Assembly (NCBI RefSeq): GCF_003336875.1
Contig: NZ_QGNJ01000003.1
Span: 248,001 to 312,000, forward strand
Source: Oleisolibacter albus
GTDB taxonomy: Bacteria > Pseudomonadota > Alphaproteobacteria > Azospirillales > Azospirillaceae
Length of the DNA stretch: 64,000 bases
Reading direction: 5' to 3'
Shown: positions 52,332 to 60,860 of the stretch, one piece after another
Layout: every line of letters starts with the position of its first letter
Position numbering within the stretch: position 1 is the first letter of the stretch
The notes under the pieces: generated by a model
Database searches by the model: none
Seen by the model: only the letters and a program-made list of their open reading frames with translations
What the model was told of the DNA's origin: nothing
Made by a program: the position numbers and the translations under genes

Positions 52332-52353
52332 CGTTGTGCGGAATCGCACAACG
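52332..52353. promoter_or_regulatory. LysR-type operator between the aldehyde dehydrogenase operon and its regulator
   Basis: CGTTGTGCG-GAAT-CGCACAACG is a perfect 9-bp inverted repeat, giving a T-N11-A-type site. It lies in the 210-bp divergent gap, 142 bp from the aldehyde dehydrogenase start and 48 bp from the LysR start. Confidence 0.7.
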
Positions 52354-52400
52354 TTCCCCATCCGGGGCCAAATAGCGCGAGGGCGGGAGGACAAAGCGGC

Positions 52401-53297
52401 ATGGATTGGGATGATCTGCGGTTCGCGCTGGCAGTGGCGCGGGCCGGCTCGCTGACCGGTGCCGCCCAGGGGCTGGGCGTGGACCACAGCACGGTCGGCC
52501 GCCGCATCGACCGGCTGGAGCGGGCGCTGAACGCCAAGCTGTTCGACCGCATGAAGACCGGCTATGCCGCGACACCCGCCGGCGAGCGGCTGCTGCGCAC
52601 GGCGGAGGCGGTGGAGGCGGCGGTGCTGGCCGGCGAGGCGGAGATCGGCGATGAGAACGCCGCCGTCAGCGGGGCCGTGCGCATCGGGGCGCCCGACGGG
52701 TTCGGCACCTATTTCCTGGCCCCCCACATTGCGGCCCTGTGCGATGCCCATCCGCGGCTGGAGGTGGAACTGGTGGCCACGGCCCGCCTGTTCAGCCTGT
52801 CCAAGCGCGAGGCCGATGTGGCCATTGCCCTGTCGCTGCCAGCCCAGGGCCGGGTGGTGGGACGCAAGCTGACGGACTACCACCTGGGCCTCTATGCCAC
52901 GGCGGACTATCTGGCGCGCCACGGCCTGCCACGCGCCGCCACGGACCTGGCCCGGCACCGGCTGGTCGGCTACATCGACGAGCTGCTCTACACGCCCGAG
53001 CTGGATTATCTGCATCTGATCTGCCCGGAGGCGGCGCCGCGCTTCCGCAGTGCCAACCTCATCGCCCAGGTCCAGGCGGTGCGGGCCGGGCTGGGCATCG
53101 GCGTGCTGCCGGCCTTCATCGCCCAGACCGATCCGGCCCTGAAGCCGGTGCTGGCGGCCGAGATCAGCCTGGTCCGCACCTTCTATCTGCTGATCCATGC
53201 CGACAGCCAGCGGCTGGCGCGCATCCGGGCCACAGTCGGCTTCATCCATGATCTGGCGCAGCGGCACCGCCGCCTGTTCGACCCGCACGGGGGGTGA
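52401..53297 (+). CDS. LysR-family regulator of the valine/aldehyde catabolic operon
   Basis: A 298-residue LysR regulator. The winged helix is at about 2-60 (WDDLRFALAVARAGSLTGAAQGLGVDHSTVGRRIDRLERAL). The effector domain runs from about 88 (GAVRIGAPDGFGTYFLAPHIAAL) to the end. Divergence from the aldehyde dehydrogenase operon and the shared inverted repeat make it the likely activator. The longer open frame upstream has no homology and was rejected. Confidence 0.9.
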   Translation: MDWDDLRFALAVARAGSLTGAAQGLGVDHSTVGRRIDRLERALNAKLFDRMKTGYAATPAGERLLRTAEAVEAAVLAGEAEIGDENAAVSGAVRIGAPDGFGTYFLAPHIAALCDAHPRLEVELVATARLFSLSKREADVAIALSLPAQGRVVGRKLTDYHLGLYATADYLARHGLPRAATDLARHRLVGYIDELLYTPELDYLHLICPEAAPRFRSANLIAQVQAVRAGLGIGVLPAFIAQTDPALKPVLAAEISLVRTFYLLIHADSQRLARIRATVGFIHDLAQRHRRLFDPHGG

Positions 53298-53310
53298 GGG
53301 GCGGGGCGGC

Positions 53311-54228
53311 TCAGGCGCCGGGCAGCGGGATGAACTCGCTCTCGCCAGGCACGGGCGGGAAGCGGCCGCTGCGCCAGTCCTCCTTGGCCTGCTCGATGCG
53401 CTCACGCGACGAGGAGACGAAATTCCACCAGATGTGCCGTGGCCCGTCCATGGTGGCGCCGCCCAGCAGCATCAGCCGGCAGGGGGTGACGGCGCGGACG
53501 GTGATGCTGTCGCCGGGACGGAAGACTAGCAGCTGCGGCGCCTCGAAACGGTCGCCGGCGATCTCCACCGTGCCGGCGGCCACGTAGAGGGCGCGGTCCT
53601 CGTAATCCGGGTCGAGGGGGACGGCGGCGCCGGGCTGCAATGACAGGTCCACATACAGCGTCTCGGTCAGGGTCTCCACCGGGGAGGTGGCGCCGAAGGC
53701 GCTGCCGGCAATGACCCGCGCCCGCAGGCCGGCATCCCCCACCAGGGGAAGTTGGTCCGCGCCCACATGCTGGAAGGAGGGGGCGATCTCCTCGCAGCTC
53801 CGCGGCAGGGCGATCCAGCTCTGGATGCCGAACATGGGCTGGGTGGTGCGCCGGGCGTCCGCCGGGCTGCGTTCGGAATGGGCGATGCCGCGCCCGGCCG
53901 TCATCAGGTTCAGGGCGCCGGGCGTGATCTCCAGGGCGTTGCCCTCGCTGTCCCGGTGCATGATCCGGCCATCGAACAGATAGGTGACGGTGGCCAGCCC
54001 GATATGGGGATGCGGGCGGACATCCATGCCCTGTCCGGCCAGGAACTGCGCCGGCCCCATCTGATCGAAGAAGATGAAGGGGCCGACCATCTGCCGCCGG
54101 ATATGGGGCAGGGCGCGGCGCACCTCGAAGCCGCCGATGTCGCGGGCACGCGGCACCACCATCAGTTCGATGGCCTCACAGGACGGGACATTCCCCTGCA
54201 CGGGATCGTGACCGGGTTGCCAGCTCAT
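53311..54228 (-). CDS. Pirin family protein
   Basis: A 305-residue bicupin. The metal-binding His/Glu set typical of pirins is present: RPHPHIGLATVTYLFDG at about 73-89 and GRGIAHSERS at about 115-124. It also has RDIGGFEVRRALPHIRRQMVGPFIFFDQMGP. Bacterial pirins may act as quercetin dioxygenases or redox-linked regulators; which applies here is unknown. It converges with the LysR gene (13 bp apart). ATG 54228 was chosen from the family N-terminus. Confidence 0.93.
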   Translation of the reverse strand: MSWQPGHDPVQGNVPSCEAIELMVVPRARDIGGFEVRRALPHIRRQMVGPFIFFDQMGPAQFLAGQGMDVRPHPHIGLATVTYLFDGRIMHRDSEGNALEITPGALNLMTAGRGIAHSERSPADARRTTQPMFGIQSWIALPRSCEEIAPSFQHVGADQLPLVGDAGLRARVIAGSAFGATSPVETLTETLYVDLSLQPGAAVPLDPDYEDRALYVAAGTVEIAGDRFEAPQLLVFRPGDSITVRAVTPCRLMLLGGATMDGPRHIWWNFVSSSRERIEQAKEDWRSGRFPPVPGESEFIPLPGA

Positions 54229-54359
54229 GGTGATGGTCCCCTTCTCCTGGCCGGCCGCCGGACCGCGGCCGTTTCCGGCGGGGAGCATAGCAGGCAATCG
54301 GGCGGCGGCCTCCCGGCTCGATGCCGGAATCCCGGATTTTCGCCGGGAAGGGATGGCTG

Positions 54360-54923
54360 TCAGCCGATGCCGGCCATTCGCGCCGTCGCCAAGGAGGGCG
54401 GAAGATAGTGGCTTTCCAGATCCTGTCGCGTTTCCGTGGCCTGGACCACACCACCATCGGCGGTACGCAGGAAGGTGCCGGCGGCGCTGGTGATGCAGAC
54501 CCCGCCGGCGCCATCGCCCTTGACCAGGGCGAAATCGCCGAAGGCCAGGGCGCCATCGGCCCGGCAGGTCACCAGCTCCCCGACCACAGTGAACTGGTCG
54601 CGGATGGCCTGTTGGGCGTTGAGGATGGTGGCCCGGGCGGCATGCAGCAGGTCGAGCTGGATCTTGACCACGGTTTCCGCGGCGTCGGCGCCGAGATGGG
54701 TCAGACGGTCGGGCGACAGGTTTGAGCGGGCATGGTTGGCCTGGGCGATGGCCTGTCCCAGCCAGAGAATAAGCCGTTCCCCGGCCTTCGCCCAAGAGGA
54801 GGGCATCGCCTCGGCCACCCGGTCATCGACCGGGGCATCGTCTGCCGTGAACCGGTCCGGCCCGAAAATGCCGGGATAGGCCGTGTCGTGCAGGTTCAAG
54901 CTCTGGTCAGTCCAGGCATCCAT
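54360..54923 (-). CDS. Hypothetical protein, 187 residues
   Basis: A soluble protein of unknown family. The N-terminal third is acidic (FTADDAPVDDRVAEAM). The middle is helical (AGERLILWLGQAIAQANHARSNL; DAAETVVKIQLDLLHAARATILNAQQAI). The C-terminus is beta-rich (GALAFGDFALVKGDGAGGVCITSAAGTFLRTADG). It is 131 bp upstream of pirin on the same strand. Codon use fits the genome, so it is probably real. No function can be offered. Confidence 0.6.
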   Translation of the reverse strand: MDAWTDQSLNLHDTAYPGIFGPDRFTADDAPVDDRVAEAMPSSWAKAGERLILWLGQAIAQANHARSNLSPDRLTHLGADAAETVVKIQLDLLHAARATILNAQQAIRDQFTVVGELVTCRADGALAFGDFALVKGDGAGGVCITSAAGTFLRTADGGVVQATETRQDLESHYLPPSLATARMAGIG

Positions 54924-55036
54924 GACGGGTTCTCCCTACCTCTGCAGGCGTCATGGTGCCTTGTCCCGGTTTTCACAGGATTAAAGAAACAGACTGGATT
55001 TCCACGCAAATCCGCTCAAGGTCCGCGTCAAGACCG

Positions 55037-56173
55037 CTAATCCAGGGTCTGGCGGTAGCGCCGGATGGCCAGAGCCGAAACAGCCAGAAGGAACAGAAGC
55101 AGGGGCCACAACTCCGGCCAGATCTCCGGCAGCCCGTTTCCCTTCAGCATGACGCCGCGGACGATGCGCAGGAAATGTGTCAGCGGCAGCACCTCGCCGA
55201 TGGCCTGGGCCCAGTCGGGCATGCCGCGGAAGGGGAACATGAAGCCCGACATCAGGATGGATGGCAGGAAGAAGAAGAAGCTCATCTGCATGGCCTGGAG
55301 CTGGTTGCGCGCCAGCGTCGAGAACAGGAAGCCCATGGTCAGGTTGGCGCTGATGAACACCACCATGCCCAGGGCCAGCACGGCGGGATTGCCCACCATC
55401 GGCACACCGAACAGCAGCCGCGCCGCCGCGGCGATGACCATGACCTGCGCGGCCCCGACCAGGATGAAGGGGGCGAGCTTGCCCAGCATGACCTCCAGCG
55501 GCCGCACCGGCATGGCCAGCAGGTTCTCCATGGTGCCGCGCTCCCGTTCCCGCGTCACCGCCAGCGCCGTCATGATGATCATGGTCATGGTCAGGATGGT
55601 GCCGACCAGGCCGGGCACGATGTTGTACTGGGTCAGTCCCTCCGGGTTGTAGCGGCGGTGGATGCGCACCTCCACCGGCCCGGAAACCGGCGCCAGGGCC
55701 GTCAATGGCCCGTCCAGCAGCGGTGTCAGGGCACTGTCGACGATGCGTTGCAGGGCACCGACGGCATTGCCGGTGGCGGCCGGGTCTGTGGCATCGGCGA
55801 TGACCAGCAGGGCGGGGTGGTCTCCGCGCAGGAGGTCGCGGCCGAAACCGGCCGGGATCTCCACCGCGAACTGCACGCGGCCGCGGGCGACCAGATCCTC
55901 CACCTCCGTCACGGTGGCGGCCGTGCGGGTCAGGCGGAAATAGTCGCTGGTCTGCAGGCCGGCGATGATGGCCCGGCTGAACGGACTGTTGTCCTGGGCC
56001 AGCACCGCTGTCGGCAGGTGCTTGGGATCGGAGTTGATGGCATAGCCGAACAGCAGCAGCTGCAGCACCGGAATGCCGACCATCATGGCGAAGGTCAGCC
56101 GGTCCCGCTTCATCTGGATGAATTCCTTGATGATCATGGCCAGCAGGCGGGACAGGGAGAAGCGGCGGCTCAT
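55037..56173 (-). CDS. ABC-2 type export permease (YbhR/YbhS-like)
   Basis: A 378-residue membrane protein. It has one N-terminal helix (LTFAMMVGIPVLQLLLFGYAI at about 27-47), an extracytoplasmic loop of about 130 residues and five C-terminal helices (GLVGTILTMTMIIMTALAV; MSFFFFLPSILMSGFMFP). The conserved ABC-2 motif RERERGTMENLLAMPVRPLEVMLGKL lies at about 206-231. The start overlaps the ATPase stop by 4 bp (ATGA). E. coli YbhS and YbhR are two permeases; only one is here, so it probably works as a homodimer. Confidence 0.93.
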   Translation of the reverse strand: MSRRFSLSRLLAMIIKEFIQMKRDRLTFAMMVGIPVLQLLLFGYAINSDPKHLPTAVLAQDNSPFSRAIIAGLQTSDYFRLTRTAATVTEVEDLVARGRVQFAVEIPAGFGRDLLRGDHPALLVIADATDPAATGNAVGALQRIVDSALTPLLDGPLTALAPVSGPVEVRIHRRYNPEGLTQYNIVPGLVGTILTMTMIIMTALAVTRERERGTMENLLAMPVRPLEVMLGKLAPFILVGAAQVMVIAAAARLLFGVPMVGNPAVLALGMVVFISANLTMGFLFSTLARNQLQAMQMSFFFFLPSILMSGFMFPFRGMPDWAQAIGEVLPLTHFLRIVRGVMLKGNGLPEIWPELWPLLLFLLAVSALAIRRYRQTLD

Positions 56174-57132
56174 GGCCCGGACCTCCGCGCCGCAGTCGGC
56201 GCCGCCGCGAAATTGTCGCGGGCACCGCCCATGAGATGGATGAAGGCGTCCTCCAGCGTCGGCAGGCCCCGGCTCCAGCGCAGGTCGGGCATCTGCTGGA
56301 AGGCGGCGACGGCCGCGTCCAGCCGGGCGCCGTCGCCGCCACTGACATGCAGGGTGGCTCCGAAGGGCGCCACCATCTCCACCCCCGGCCGCCCGCTCAG
56401 ATCGCGGGCCAGGGCCGCGATCTGGCGGTCCGGGCCGCTGACATGCCAGGTGGCAAGGCCGGAGCCCTGAACCACCTGTTCCACCGTGCCGGTGGCCAGC
56501 AGCCGGCCATAGGCCAGATAGGCGATGCGGTGGCAGCGCTCCGCCTCGTCCATGTAATGGGTGCTGACCAGGACGGTCATGCCGTCGGCGGCCAGCGCGT
56601 GGATCTCGTCCCAGAACTCCCGTCGGGCCTTGGGATCGACGCCGGCGGTGGGCTCATCCAGCAGCAGCAGGTCGGGCTCGTGCAGGATGCAGGCGGCCAG
56701 GGCCAGCCGCTGTTTCCAGCCCCCAGACAATGTCCCGGCCAGCTGGTCCCGCCGGTCGGCCAGTCCCAGCCGGTCCAGCGCCGCCGCCACCCGGATGCGC
56801 CGGTCGGGCAGAGCGTAGAGCCGGGCCACGAAGTCCAGATTCTCGCGGATGGTCAGGTCTTCGTACAGGCTGAACTTCTGGGTCATGTAGCCGACCCGCT
56901 GCTTGATGGCCCAGCTCTGGCGGCGGATGTCGTAGCCGAGACAGGTGCCCTGTCCGCCGTCGGGGACCAACAGGCCGCAGAGCAGGCGGATGGTCGTGGT
57001 CTTGCCGCTGCCATTGGGGCCGAGGAAGCCGTGGATCTGGCCGCGTTCCACCTCCAGATCGACGCTGTCGACCACGGCACGGCCGCCAAAGCGCTTGGTC
57101 AGGCCGCGCACAGCGATGACCGGGTCCGTCAT
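56170..57132 (-). CDS. ABC transporter ATP-binding protein (YbhF/drug-efflux type)
   Basis: A 320-residue ATPase. Walker A is GPNGSGKTT at about 39-47, Q-loop TQKFSLYEDLTIRENL, signature LSGGWKQRLALA at about 135 and Walker B LLLLDEPTAGVD. The H-loop is STHYMDEAERC. It has a C-terminal regulatory extension of about 70 residues. It overlaps both neighbours by 4 bp. Only one ATPase domain is present, whereas E. coli YbhF has two. It powers export with the adjoining permease. Confidence 0.94.
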   Translation of the reverse strand: MTDPVIAVRGLTKRFGGRAVVDSVDLEVERGQIHGFLGPNGSGKTTTIRLLCGLLVPDGGQGTCLGYDIRRQSWAIKQRVGYMTQKFSLYEDLTIRENLDFVARLYALPDRRIRVAAALDRLGLADRRDQLAGTLSGGWKQRLALAACILHEPDLLLLDEPTAGVDPKARREFWDEIHALAADGMTVLVSTHYMDEAERCHRIAYLAYGRLLATGTVEQVVQGSGLATWHVSGPDRQIAALARDLSGRPGVEMVAPFGATLHVSGGDGARLDAAVAAFQQMPDLRWSRGLPTLEDAFIHLMGGARDNFAAAPTAARRSGP

Positions 57133-58094
57133 GGCTGCACCGTCAGTGTCAGGGGCTGGCCCGGCAGCAGTCCGGCTCCCCCTTCCGCCGGCGCCGACCC
57201 TTCCAGGCGGGCTTCGGCCCGGAACACCAGCTTGGCCCGGGTTTCCCCGCTGAAGATCACCGGCGGGGTATATTCCGCCTCGGTCGCCAGCCGGCTGACG
57301 CGGGCCGTGAGGCCGGCGGCGCAGCCGTCGCACTGCACCGTCAGCTGGTCTCCGGGTTTGACGCTGGCGCGCTGCGGTTCCGGGATGAAGAACACGGCCT
57401 TGATGCCCCCGGCGGGCAGCAGACTGACGACGGTGCCGTTGGCCGGCACCCATTCGCCGGGATCGCGCACCAGATCATCCACCAGCGCGTCGGCCGGGCT
57501 GACCACGCGGCGCTGGGACAATTGCCACTCCGCCCGCGCCACAGCGGCGCGGGCCGCCTCCACCGTCGCCTCGGCGGCGGCGATACGGTCGCTGCGGGCG
57601 GGCAGGCGGGCAGTGGCGAGGTCGGCTTCCTGTCGGGCCACGGTGGCGGCGGCGCTGGCGGCCGTGGCCTCCGCCTGGTCCAGCCGGGCCTGGGCTGCCA
57701 CATTGGTGGCGGCCAGTTTGCGCTGGCGGTCGAGGTCGAGGCGGGCCAGGCGCAGGGTGGCCCGCGCTTCCTCCACCTGGGCGGCGCGGGAGGCCAACTC
57801 CTCCGGCCGGCTGCCCAGCCGCAGGTCGGCCAGTTGGCTTTCGGCCTCGGCCAGTTGCGCCCGGGTCTGGGCCAGGGCGGCGATCTGGTCCGTATCCTCC
57901 AGGGTGAAGAGCAGGGTGCCGGCGCTGACGCGCTCCCCCTCCCGCACGGGCCGGTCGGCCAGCCACCCGGCCTCCGGAGCCGCGATGTGCAGATAGTCCC
58001 CCTCCAGATAGCCCTGGAAATGGCCGGGCGGCTCGTCCCCGCCGCAGGCGGACAGGAGCAGCAGGGGAAGCAACGTGATAGGGAGCCGGGTCAT
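57129..58094 (-). CDS. HlyD/YbhG-like periplasmic adaptor, lipoprotein
   Basis: A 321-residue membrane-fusion protein. The signal ends in lipobox LLLLSACGG, so Cys17 would be lipidated. The lipoyl half follows (YLEGDYLHIAAPEAGWLADRPVREGERVSAG), then a long alpha-helical hairpin rich in Ala, Glu, Arg and Gln (about 75-190) and the beta-barrel (VVSLLPAGGIKAVFFIPEPQ). It would link the inner-membrane ABC transporter to an outer-membrane TolC-like channel encoded elsewhere. Its ends overlap the TetR stop and the ATPase start by 4 bp. Confidence 0.92.
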   Translation of the reverse strand: MTRLPITLLPLLLLSACGGDEPPGHFQGYLEGDYLHIAAPEAGWLADRPVREGERVSAGTLLFTLEDTDQIAALAQTRAQLAEAESQLADLRLGSRPEELASRAAQVEEARATLRLARLDLDRQRKLAATNVAAQARLDQAEATAASAAATVARQEADLATARLPARSDRIAAAEATVEAARAAVARAEWQLSQRRVVSPADALVDDLVRDPGEWVPANGTVVSLLPAGGIKAVFFIPEPQRASVKPGDQLTVQCDGCAAGLTARVSRLATEAEYTPPVIFSGETRAKLVFRAEARLEGSAPAEGGAGLLPGQPLTLTVQP

Positions 58095-58726
58095 GGCGAG
58101 CCTCCAGGCGCACGGATCGAGGCGAGGAACAGGGAGAGATGCTGGGACAGGATCTGGTCGGGGGGGATCGGCTGTTCCTCCACCGGGGCGAAGGTGGTCT
58201 GCCAGATGGCCACCAGCATCAGGGGAGCCATGAACAGTCGTGCCGTAATGGCCGGGTCCAGGGGCCGGAACTCCCCGGCCTCAACTCCCTGACGCAGAAT
58301 GCCGCCGACCAGGGCCAGACCGCGCCCTACAACCTCCCGCCGGTAGAAGCGGGCCATGTCCGGGAAATTGCCGGCTTCCGCCATCACCAGCTTGGGGATG
58401 GCGACGAGGCGCGGCTCGGCGATGGTGTTGCCGAGAACGCTGGCGAACAGGCGCAGCCGGTCGGTCGCGCTCCCGGGAAAGGCCGCCAGGGCGGTTTCGA
58501 TCTGGGCGATGCGGGGCACCAGGCTGTTCTGCACCAGCGCTTCGAAGATGGCCTGCTTGGAGGGGTAGTAGAGATAGACCGTCCCCTTTGACACGCCGGC
58601 ACGGGCAGCGATGTCCTCCATCCGCGTCGCGGCGAAGCCGGTGACGGCAAAGCAGTCGAGCGCGGCGGCAAGGACCTCCGCGGGGCGGGCTTCCTTGCGG
58701 CGGCTGCGGGTGGGCCGTGGGTCCAT
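58091..58726 (-). CDS. TetR-family repressor of the ABC efflux operon (CecR-like)
   Basis: A 211-residue repressor, first gene of the efflux operon. The helix-turn-helix is at about 15-60 (AEVLAAALDCFAVTGFAATRMEDIAARAGVSKGTVYLYYPSKQAIFEALV). The ligand domain with GGILRQGVEAGEFRPLDPAI resembles YbiH/CecR, whose E. coli operon has the same order (regulator, HlyD, ATPase, permease). Four-bp overlaps link all genes, so translation is coupled. An inverted repeat lies 14 bp upstream. Confidence 0.92.
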   Translation of the reverse strand: MDPRPTRSRRKEARPAEVLAAALDCFAVTGFAATRMEDIAARAGVSKGTVYLYYPSKQAIFEALVQNSLVPRIAQIETALAAFPGSATDRLRLFASVLGNTIAEPRLVAIPKLVMAEAGNFPDMARFYRREVVGRGLALVGGILRQGVEAGEFRPLDPAITARLFMAPLMLVAIWQTTFAPVEEQPIPPDQILSQHLSLFLASIRAPGGSP

Positions 58727-58740
58727 GGTTCCCTCATAAC

Positions 58741-58754
58741 TGACTGGTCAGTCA
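58741..58754. promoter_or_regulatory. Operator of the ABC efflux operon
   Basis: TGACTG-GT-CAGTCA is a perfect 6-bp inverted repeat 14 bp upstream of the TetR start, in an AT-rich stretch that must carry the promoter. Confidence 0.6.
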
Positions 58755-58881
58755 TTAAATGCCGATATCGATCCGCTGTCAAGGCGTGGGCGGCTTGGTG
58801 GGACGGGAGCAAACCCGGAAGGGGCAGGGTCCCCACCGGCCGGCGGCGCTGTTGTCGGCGGGGCCGTCCGGCCCGCACCAT

Positions 58882-58915
58882 CACCCAGCCGCCACCCAGC
58901 CGCCACCCAGCCGCC
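58882..58915. repeat. Tandem 11-bp repeat, three copies
   Basis: CACCCAGCCGC is repeated head to tail from 58882, 58893 and 58904, the last copy ending CACCCAGCCGCC. It lies just before the DUF6496-like start. It is non-coding by my reading and could vary in copy number. Confidence 0.7.
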
Positions 58916-58931
58916 AGCACAGGGGACCGCC

Positions 58932-59258
58932 ATGCCCCGGCGCCCGTCGACAGCCCAGCGGGATACCATCCAACGGGTCACGCACGCCTTCACGGAGGGT
59001 GCGCTGGAAACGCGGGGCGGCCGCAAGGTCCGCAATCCCAGGCAGGCCATCGCCCTGCATGAGGCCGGTGCTTCCATCCCTTCTCCCCGGCGGTGGACGG
59101 CATGCCGCCAACCATCGCTGGCCCGGCGAATGGCCCCCCCTGGCCCTGCTGGAGCGGATGGTCCGGCTGCTGACCACGCCCATACGGATCAGCGTGCCGC
59201 CGCAAGATCTGCGTGTCAGCCTGTCCCGCCTTCCGACGTCCCCCGTCCAGCGGTCTGA
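58932..59258 (+). CDS. Small basic protein with a DUF6496-like N-terminus
   Basis: A 108-residue frame. Residues 7-48 (TAQRDTIQRVTHAFTEG, then GRKVRNPRQAIALHEAG) follow the pattern of DUF6496: a helix with V-H-F, a glycine-rich KV loop and RQAIA-x-x-EAG. The family is small, basic and of unknown function. The last 55 residues are Pro/Arg/Ala-rich and show no similarity, so the true end could be earlier through a frameshift, or the tail may be disordered. No strong Shine-Dalgarno is seen. Confidence 0.45.
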   Translation: MPRRPSTAQRDTIQRVTHAFTEGALETRGGRKVRNPRQAIALHEAGASIPSPRRWTACRQPSLARRMAPPGPAGADGPAADHAHTDQRAAARSACQPVPPSDVPRPAV

Positions 59259-59449
59259 TCCTGCGCGATATCCCTGTTGCCGGGCGGACCGGCGGGGCAG
59301 GGTTGACGGATGGGGCCATCCACGGAAAAGTGGCGGTGCGTGCAACCCCCATCCTCTTTTGCGCGTTCATGGATGCGGACATGGGACGGCATCCGGGCGA
59401 TCGCGCCGGTCAGGGATGTTGCACGACACGACGTCCGAAGGAGTGATCC
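59259..59449. other. Intergenic leader of the lipoprotein-MlaA operon
   Basis: About 190 bp without a supported gene, presumed to hold the promoter for the following operon. No clear boxes were found by eye. Confidence 0.3.
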
Positions 59450-59515
59450 ATGCGGCAAGTCCTGTGCTGGCGGTCCGCCGCGCCCCCGTCCGCTGCGTCG
59501 GCGGCGCGGGCATGA
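59450..59515 (+). CDS. Putative 21-codon leader ORF coupled to the lipoprotein gene
   Basis: ATG 59450 has AAGGAG 7 nt upstream, a much better ribosome site than the following gene has. The 21-residue product MRQVLCWRSAAPPSAASAAR-A ends at a TGA that overlaps the lipoprotein ATG (ATGA at 59512-59515). This fits translational coupling or a leader peptide. The peptide itself need not have a function. Confidence 0.4.
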   Translation: MRQVLCWRSAAPPSAASAARA

Positions 59516-60852
59516 GGGCGTGGCCCGCCACCCGGCCATGGCCGGTGCTGGGGCTGATCCTGCTGATGCTGCTGGCAGGGTGCGCCCAGGGGCCGGACCC
59601 GGCGGGTCCGCTGCCGCAGACCCCGCCCCCGTATGACTATGCCATCGATAATGGCTGGGCGGCGACGGTGCTGGGGACGCCGCATGCGCAGCAACTGCCG
59701 GACAATCCCGCCTTGCAGCCGCGGCGGCGCGATCTCCTGGTCTTCCCGGATCGTCAGATCCCCGAGGGGTTCTGGTACCAGGACCGGCTCCACTATTCCG
59801 AACTGATGCAGCCCGGTCCCGCCGCCCTGGCCTTCGTCATCGCCGGGACCGGGGCCGACGACCAGTCCCGCCACATGCTGATGCTGGCCCAGGCCCTGTA
59901 CCGGGCCGGGCTGCATGTGGTGCTGTTGCCATCGCCCACCCATCCCAATTTCATCATCACCGCCAGCGAAACCCGCCTGCCCGGACGGGCGGACGCCGAT
60001 GCGGCCGATCTGTACCGGGTCATGGACCGGATCGAACAGCGGCTGCGCAAGCGGCACCGGATCACCGGCCATATGCTGACCGGCTACAGCCTGGGCGCCT
60101 GGCATGCCGCCTTCGTGGCCCGGCTGGATGAGCGGGAGAAGCGGTTCGGGTTCGAGTGGGTGCTGCTGATCAACCCGCCGCTCAGCCTCTATCATTCGAT
60201 CCAGCAGATCGATGCCATGCTTCTGCGCGGCTTGCCGGGTGGCATCGACGGGCTGAACCGCTTCCTCGATCAGGCTGTGGCGCGGCTGACCAGCACGGCC
60301 GGCACCGATGCGCTGGATTTTAACGACCCCGATGTGACCTTCGAGGCGTTCAACCGCTTGCAGCCCAGCGATGACCGGCTGGCGACCATCATCGGTCTGT
60401 CTTTCCGCCTCTCCGCGGCCAATCTGATCTTCTCCGCCGATGTGATGCGCCGGGCCGGCTACATCTTTCCCAAGGACCAGACCTTCACCTCGGAAACCCG
60501 GCTGTCGGATGTCTTCTCGGTCGCCATCCGTACCAGTCTGCTGGACTATTTCCAGGACATCTATGCCGGCCACTACCTGCAACAGTATCCCGGTCTGTCG
60601 CAGGCCGACCTGCTGGCCCAGACCAGCCTCACCAGCATCGGCCCCTGGCTGGCGCAGAACCGGCGTGTCTGGCTGATGACCAATGCCGACGACGTGATCC
60701 TGGCCCCGGGCGACCTGGATGGGCTGCGCCGCATCTTCGCCGGCCGCGCCCATATCTTTCCCAACGGGGGCCATATGGGCAATCTGGCGCACCGGGCCGT
60801 GATGGACACCATCACCCGCTTCTTCGCCGCTCCCACCCCGTCGCTTCCCTGA
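59512..60852 (+). CDS. Lipoprotein with alpha/beta-hydrolase fold, upstream of mlaA
   Basis: A 446-residue protein with lipobox LLMLLAGCAQG, Cys24 being the likely lipidated residue. The catalytic part has Ser193 in the nucleophile elbow GYSLGAWHAA, an Asp candidate in TNADDVILAPGDLD at about 385 and His in HIFPNGGHMGNL at about 425. It would be a membrane-anchored serine hydrolase or esterase. ATG 59512 lacks its own Shine-Dalgarno and overlaps the leader ORF stop. It precedes mlaA by 8 bp, so a role in outer-membrane lipid handling is inferred, for example cleaving phospholipid or acyl chains. Confidence 0.8.
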   Translation: MRAWPATRPWPVLGLILLMLLAGCAQGPDPAGPLPQTPPPYDYAIDNGWAATVLGTPHAQQLPDNPALQPRRRDLLVFPDRQIPEGFWYQDRLHYSELMQPGPAALAFVIAGTGADDQSRHMLMLAQALYRAGLHVVLLPSPTHPNFIITASETRLPGRADADAADLYRVMDRIEQRLRKRHRITGHMLTGYSLGAWHAAFVARLDEREKRFGFEWVLLINPPLSLYHSIQQIDAMLLRGLPGGIDGLNRFLDQAVARLTSTAGTDALDFNDPDVTFEAFNRLQPSDDRLATIIGLSFRLSAANLIFSADVMRRAGYIFPKDQTFTSETRLSDVFSVAIRTSLLDYFQDIYAGHYLQQYPGLSQADLLAQTSLTSIGPWLAQNRRVWLMTNADDVILAPGDLDGLRRIFAGRAHIFPNGGHMGNLAHRAVMDTITRFFAAPTPSLP

Positions 60853-60860
60853 GGCCGACC

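Noticed and set aside
49293-53297. Very long rightward open frame (about 1330 codons) ending in the LysR gene
   Set aside because: Only the last 298 residues have family homology. The rest is antisense to the catabolic operon and arises from high GC.
58759-59511. Upstream extension of the lipoprotein hydrolase frame
   Set aside because: The true N-terminus is a lipoprotein signal starting at 59512; the extension has no homology.
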